A stretch of 64,000 nt of DNA from Streptomyces sp. CNQ-509 (lineage in GTDB: Bacteria; Actinomycetota; Actinomycetes; Streptomycetales; Streptomycetaceae): the NCBI RefSeq assembly GCF_001011035.1, contig NZ_CP011492.1:3109501-3173500 (forward strand), written 5' to 3'. The position numbers were made by a program, and so were the translations under genes. Shown here in pieces: positions 60,845-64,000 of this stretch (position 1 is the first letter of the stretch; each line of letters opens with the position of its first letter). The notes under the pieces are model-generated. The model ran no database searches. It saw only the letters and a program-made list of their open reading frames with translations, and had not been told where the DNA came from.

Positions 60845-60861
60845 TGAGTACGCCGTACTCA
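60845..60861. promoter_or_regulatory. TetR operator palindrome in the divergent promoter
   Basis: TGAGTACGCCGTACTCA, a perfect 8-1-8 palindrome, 18 bp from the ABC gene start. An imperfect second repeat, GCATAC...GTACGC, follows at 60868-60882. The 85 bp gap serves both the exporter and the TetR gene. Confidence 0.65.
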
Positions 60862-60912
60862 TTTACGCATACGGTGTACGCAGAGGGCAAGTCCGCAGCT
60901 AGACTCGGCCGC

Positions 60913-61743
60913 ATGGCGGCAACGGAACACAGCGGCAGCGGCGACCTCAGCCGCAGCATGGCCCTGCTCTGGGGCATCGACGAGCGCGCCAAGCGCGGTC
61001 CGAAGCCCGGCATCTCGGTGGACCGGATCGTCTTCACCGCGATCGGCATCGCGGACGCCGAAGGGCTGGAGGCGGTCTCGATGCGCAAGATCGCCGGGCA
61101 TCTGGGCGTGGGCACCATGTCGCTGTACCGGCACGTGCCGGGCAAGGCCGAGCTGCTGGACCTGATGCTCGACGGCGTCGGCTCGATCGAGCCGGAGGAC
61201 GCCGAACACCTCCGCAGCCAGCCGACCTGGCGGGACCGGATGCGGGAGCTGGCCCACTCGTTCTGGGAGCACTACCTTGCACACCCCTGGCTGCTCCACG
61301 TCGACCAGGGCCGGCCCGTCCTCGGCCCCAACGGTCTGGACTCCTTCGAGCTGGCCCTCAGCGTCTTCGACGGGCTGCTCCTCACCGACCAGGAGAAGGT
61401 CGGCTTCATCACCTCGCTCGACTCCACCGCCGCCGGCCTCGCCCGGGTGCACGTCAACGCCAAGCAGGCGGAGGCGCGGACGGGGATCAGCGACCAGGAG
61501 TTCTGGGAGGCGCAGTCTCCCGCGCTGGAATCGGCCATGGAGTCCGGGCGCTATCCGCGGATCGCCTCACTCGCGGACGACTCCTTCTCCGCACTGGACG
61601 AGGAGACGTTCACGTTCGCGATGGACCGGATGCTCGACGGCCTGGAGGTGCTGATCGAGCACCGCCGCAAGACGGGCTGGACACCGCCGCCCGCGGGTGC
61701 GCGGGTCTTCGACGAGGAGTGCCGCGAGGGGGAAACGGTCTGA
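60913..61743 (+). CDS. TetR-family regulator of the DrrAB-like exporter
   Basis: 276 residues from ATG 60913. HTH: IVFTAIGIADAEGLEAVSMR, AGHLGVGTMSLYRHVPGKAEL. The C-terminal domain is of the TetR class-C type (AHSFWEHYLAHPWLLHVDQGRP). The start at 60874 is less likely because it overlaps the operator side of the promoter. It likely represses the exporter and itself through the palindrome at 60845, and is released by the exported drug; the ligand is unknown. Confidence 0.9.
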   Translation: MAATEHSGSGDLSRSMALLWGIDERAKRGPKPGISVDRIVFTAIGIADAEGLEAVSMRKIAGHLGVGTMSLYRHVPGKAELLDLMLDGVGSIEPEDAEHLRSQPTWRDRMRELAHSFWEHYLAHPWLLHVDQGRPVLGPNGLDSFELALSVFDGLLLTDQEKVGFITSLDSTAAGLARVHVNAKQAEARTGISDQEFWEAQSPALESAMESGRYPRIASLADDSFSALDEETFTFAMDRMLDGLEVLIEHRRKTGWTPPPAGARVFDEECREGETV

Positions 61744-61820
61744 GCCGGGCGGGCCCGCCCGCCCCGCACCCCCGCTCAGGTCGCGCTCCGCCGCCGCTCC
61801 GGTCCCGCTCAGGTCTTCGC

Positions 61821-62837
61821 TCAGTCCGGCCGCGGGCGCTTCGACAGCACGCGGCGCAGCAGCAGCACCGCGCCGATGCCCCCGCCCACCAGCAGCACCG
61901 TCTTCACCGGGTCGCGGTCCTCGTCGTCCCCCGCACCACTCGCGCCGTCCCCGGAGTCGTCACCAGAACCGTCACCCGACCCGCCCGGCTCCGACGACGA
62001 GCCGCCCCCCTCGACTTCCCGCCGGATCAGGTCGCTCTGCTCGCCCTCGCTCCCGAAGACGATCGCCGACCCGTCCGCCGTGTACGTCATCGACTCGCCC
62101 TGCCGCTGCAGCGGCACGTCGAGACGGCCGTCCTCCTCCGGCTTGCCGTTCTCGAAGCGGTACATCCGCCCGCCGACGTAGCTGCGCAGCGCCAGCCGCG
62201 TGCCGTCGGGCGAGAACGCCCCGTCCGTCACCCACAGGTTGACCGGCGCGACCCGCTCGAAGATGTTCATCGAGCCCGGCGACAACTCCTCGGGTCCCGC
62301 GTACAGCGCCGCGCCCCCGTTCTGCTTCTTGCTCACGAGGTACACCCGCCCCGTCTTCGGGTGCACCATCAGCGCCTCCGCGTCCCGCGGCCCGTCCTCG
62401 TACTGCGCCTCGTACTGCACCGCGTCCACGGTCGCGTCCTGGAGTTGCCTCGGCTCGGGGAAGCGGTAGATCCACACGTACGACCAGGAGCCGTCCATGT
62501 TGTCGCCGATGTCGCCGACGTAGAGCTGGTTGCCGGGCCCGAGCGAGATGGCCTCCACGTCGCGCGGCTCCCCTATGCCCCGCAGCGTGATCGTCGCCAG
62601 AGTCTCGCCGGTCCCGCCGTCGACGGCGTAGATGTACGGGCCGTCGTCGGAGTCGTTGTGCGTCCAGTACACGTTCTCGTGCTGCCGGCTGGCGGCGAGG
62701 CCGCTGGACTCGGTGATCCGCGGGTCGGTGAGGATCACGTCGTCCTGCGCCGCGGCGGGCGGGGCGTACGCGGCGGAGGTCGCCACCGCCGCCGCGGTCA
62801 GGAGGGCGGCGGCGGTCGGCAGGCGGTGGGCGCGCAT
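61821..62837 (-). CDS. Secreted beta-propeller-like protein with C-terminal anchor
   Basis: 338 residues from ATG 62837. Signal peptide AALLTAAAVATSAAYAPPAAA. The mature domain has repeated blade-like strands (ESSGLAASRQHENVYWTHNDS; AISLGPGNQLYVGDIGDN; DAEALMVHPKTGRVYLVSKK; DGAFSPDGTRLALRSY). A Gly/Ser/Asp linker leads to one helix (TVLLVGGGIGAVLLL) and a basic tail, a cell-surface anchor without LPXTG. No catalytic residues evident. Function unknown; it converges on the TetR gene and diverges from the AKR gene. Confidence 0.82.
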   Translation of the reverse strand: MRAHRLPTAAALLTAAAVATSAAYAPPAAAQDDVILTDPRITESSGLAASRQHENVYWTHNDSDDGPYIYAVDGGTGETLATITLRGIGEPRDVEAISLGPGNQLYVGDIGDNMDGSWSYVWIYRFPEPRQLQDATVDAVQYEAQYEDGPRDAEALMVHPKTGRVYLVSKKQNGGAALYAGPEELSPGSMNIFERVAPVNLWVTDGAFSPDGTRLALRSYVGGRMYRFENGKPEEDGRLDVPLQRQGESMTYTADGSAIVFGSEGEQSDLIRREVEGGGSSSEPGGSGDGSGDDSGDGASGAGDDEDRDPVKTVLLVGGGIGAVLLLRRVLSKRPRPD

Positions 62838-62899
62838 GGCGCCAAGCCTGCCATGCGCCCGCGGCGGTACGGGGGCCGGATGCGCGCGCGTGGTGCTTG

Positions 62900-62917
62900 C
62901 TTCGAGCGCGCTCGAAG
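62900..62917. promoter_or_regulatory. MerR-style perfect palindrome before the aldo/keto reductase
   Basis: CTTCGAGCGCGCTCGAAG, 18 bp. It sits within the spacer after TTGCTT (62897-62902), with a weak -10 (TTGGCT, 62921-62926) 18 bp on. This layout is typical of promoters activated by MerR-family proteins; no MerR gene is in the window. Confidence 0.5.
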
Positions 62918-62934
62918 GAGTTGGCTTGATCCTC

Positions 62935-63918
62935 ATGAGGTACACGCAGTTGGGACGTACGGGACTCAAGGTCAGCCGGCTCGTGCTCGGCACCATGAAC
63001 TTCGGGCCGCACGCCGACGAGGCCGCGAGCCACGCCATGATGGACGCCGCCCTCGACGCGGGCGTCAACTTCTTCGACACCGCCAACGTCTACGGCTGGG
63101 GCGAGAACAAGGGCCGTACCGAGGAGATCGTCGGCACCTGGCTCGCGCAGGGCGGCAGCCGCCGCGACAAGGTCGTGCTCGCCACCAAGGTCTACGGCTC
63201 GATGGCGGCCGACAGCGACACCACCTGGCCCAACCACGACCGGCTCTCGGCGCTCAACATCCGCCGCGCGGTCGACGCCAGCCTCAAGCGGCTGCAGACG
63301 GACCACATCGACCTCTACCAGTTCCACCACGTCGACCGGCACACGCCCTGGGACGAGATCTGGCAGGCCGTCGATGTCCTCGTACAGCAGGGCAAGATCC
63401 TCTACGTCGGCTCGTCCAACCACGCGGGCTGGCACATCGCGCAGGCCAACGAGGCCGCGCGGCGGCGGCACTCGCTGGGCCTGGTGAGCGAGCAGTGCCT
63501 CTACAACCTCTACGAGCGGCGCGCCGAGATGGAGGTCATCCCGGCCGCCGAGAGCTACGGCCTCGGCATCATCCCGTGGTCCCCGCTGGGCGGCGGGCTG
63601 CTGGGCGGCGCGCTGCGCAAGGAGCGCGAGGGCGGCGGCGCACGGTCGTCGGCGGCGCTGGCGCGCGGCGCGGTGCGCGAGCGGGTGCAGGCGTACGAGG
63701 ACCTGGTCGCCGAGCATGGCCTGGACCCGGCGGAGGTGGCCCTGGCGTGGCTGCTGACGCGGCCGGGCGTGACGGGCCCGATCGTGGGCCCGCGCACGAT
63801 CGGGCAGCTCACGTCGGCGCTGCCGGCGCTGGACCTGACGCTGCCGGACGGGCTGCTGGCGTCGCTCGACGAGATCTTCCCGGGCCCGGGTCCGTCCCCG
63901 GAGGCATTCGCGTGGTGA
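62935..63918 (+). CDS. Aldo/keto reductase
   Basis: 327 residues, NADPH-dependent TIM barrel. Tetrad residues: Asp and Tyr in FFDTANVYGWG, Lys in VLATKVYG, His in LYQFHHVDRH. Cofactor site VGPRTIGQLTSAL near the C-terminus. ATG 62935 begins MRYTQLGRTGLKVSRL. AAGGAG lies about 15 bp upstream, rather far, and the transcript could be leaderless. Probable role in aldehyde detoxification, if MerR-controlled (inference). Confidence 0.92.
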   Translation: MRYTQLGRTGLKVSRLVLGTMNFGPHADEAASHAMMDAALDAGVNFFDTANVYGWGENKGRTEEIVGTWLAQGGSRRDKVVLATKVYGSMAADSDTTWPNHDRLSALNIRRAVDASLKRLQTDHIDLYQFHHVDRHTPWDEIWQAVDVLVQQGKILYVGSSNHAGWHIAQANEAARRRHSLGLVSEQCLYNLYERRAEMEVIPAAESYGLGIIPWSPLGGGLLGGALRKEREGGGARSSAALARGAVRERVQAYEDLVAEHGLDPAEVALAWLLTRPGVTGPIVGPRTIGQLTSALPALDLTLPDGLLASLDEIFPGPGPSPEAFAW

Positions 63919-63938
63919 GCGTTCCGTAGGCGGGCGCG

Positions 63939-64000
63939 TCAGCCGCCGAAGGCGGCGGCGATGGCGACGACGGCGAAGATCAGCACGAGCGTGGCGCTGA
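63939..64000 (-). CDS. C-terminal end of a membrane protein (partial)
   Basis: The last 19-20 codons of a leftward gene run off the window edge. The product ends with a hydrophobic run ATLVLIFAVVAIAAAFGG, probably a transmembrane helix. Codon use fits real coding DNA. The family cannot be told. Confidence 0.45.
   Translation of the reverse strand, partial: SATLVLIFAVVAIAAAFGG

Overview
The window is 64 kb of very GC-rich DNA. Codon third positions are almost always G or C, GTG starts are common (one start is TTG), and many neighbouring genes overlap by ATGA or GTGA. Gene families and order (SCO4402-like, PurU, a sigma/STAS module, Tad pilus, FtsK/FHA-type T7SS, DtxR, citrate synthase 2, PdxH, SerC, DrrA-like ABC) point to the chromosome of a Streptomyces or close relative. 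From memory, unchecked, the content resembles the SCO43xx-45xx part of the S. coelicolor chromosome in a rearranged order. No tRNA, rRNA, CRISPR array, insertion sequence or phage gene was seen.

Layout. 0-9.3 kb: a GlxA-like AraC regulator, a flavodoxin-fold NAD(P)H oxidoreductase, an anti-sigma-type ATPase behind two BldD-like boxes, a small membrane protein broken by two apparent -1 shifts, a STAS protein, a sigma factor with a zf-HC2/MDMPI partner, purU, an SCO4402-like protein and a proline-rich membrane protein. 9.3-12 kb: a divergent pair, XRE/TPR regulator and primase-polymerase-like protein. 12-23 kb: a leftward tight-adherence (Tad/Flp) pilus operon (cpaB-like, tadZ-like, tadA, tadB, tadC, Flp pilin, three TadE/TadG-like pseudopilins), followed by a secreted SH3-like protein and a membrane-bound LysM-BTAD protein. 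23.4-27.6 kb: two overlapping, paralogous membrane proteins with a C-terminal Cys/His motif, and a small membrane protein. 27.6-36.8 kb: a compact type VII secretion locus with an FHA-bearing EssC/EccC ATPase of 1642 residues, three WXG100-like small proteins, one larger putative substrate, and two similar proteins that look like Mog1/PsbP-fold chaperones.

36.9-43.4 kb: an alpha/beta hydrolase, a DtxR-family metalloregulator, a PAS/GAF protein, a 12-residue ORF with its own promoter and SD, pdxH, and citrate synthase 2. 43.6-52.7 kb: a seven-gene leftward operon (TIGR03084 protein, AtuA-like protein, acyl-CoA carboxylase beta and biotin-bearing alpha subunits, acyl-CoA dehydrogenase, enoyl-CoA hydratase, TetR repressor), resembling acyclic-terpenoid or branched-chain acyl-CoA catabolism, behind a promoter that overlaps a perfect palindrome. 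52.8-64 kb: a large FAD/Fe-S oxidase, a secreted GH10-CBM2 xylanase with a clear promoter and operator, serC, a DrrAB-like exporter with a divergent TetR gene, a secreted propeller-like protein, an aldo/keto reductase behind a MerR-style palindrome, and the last codons of a membrane protein.

The most novel-looking content is the minimal T7SS locus with its chaperone-like pair, the tiny ORF at 40978, and several regulatory palindromes.
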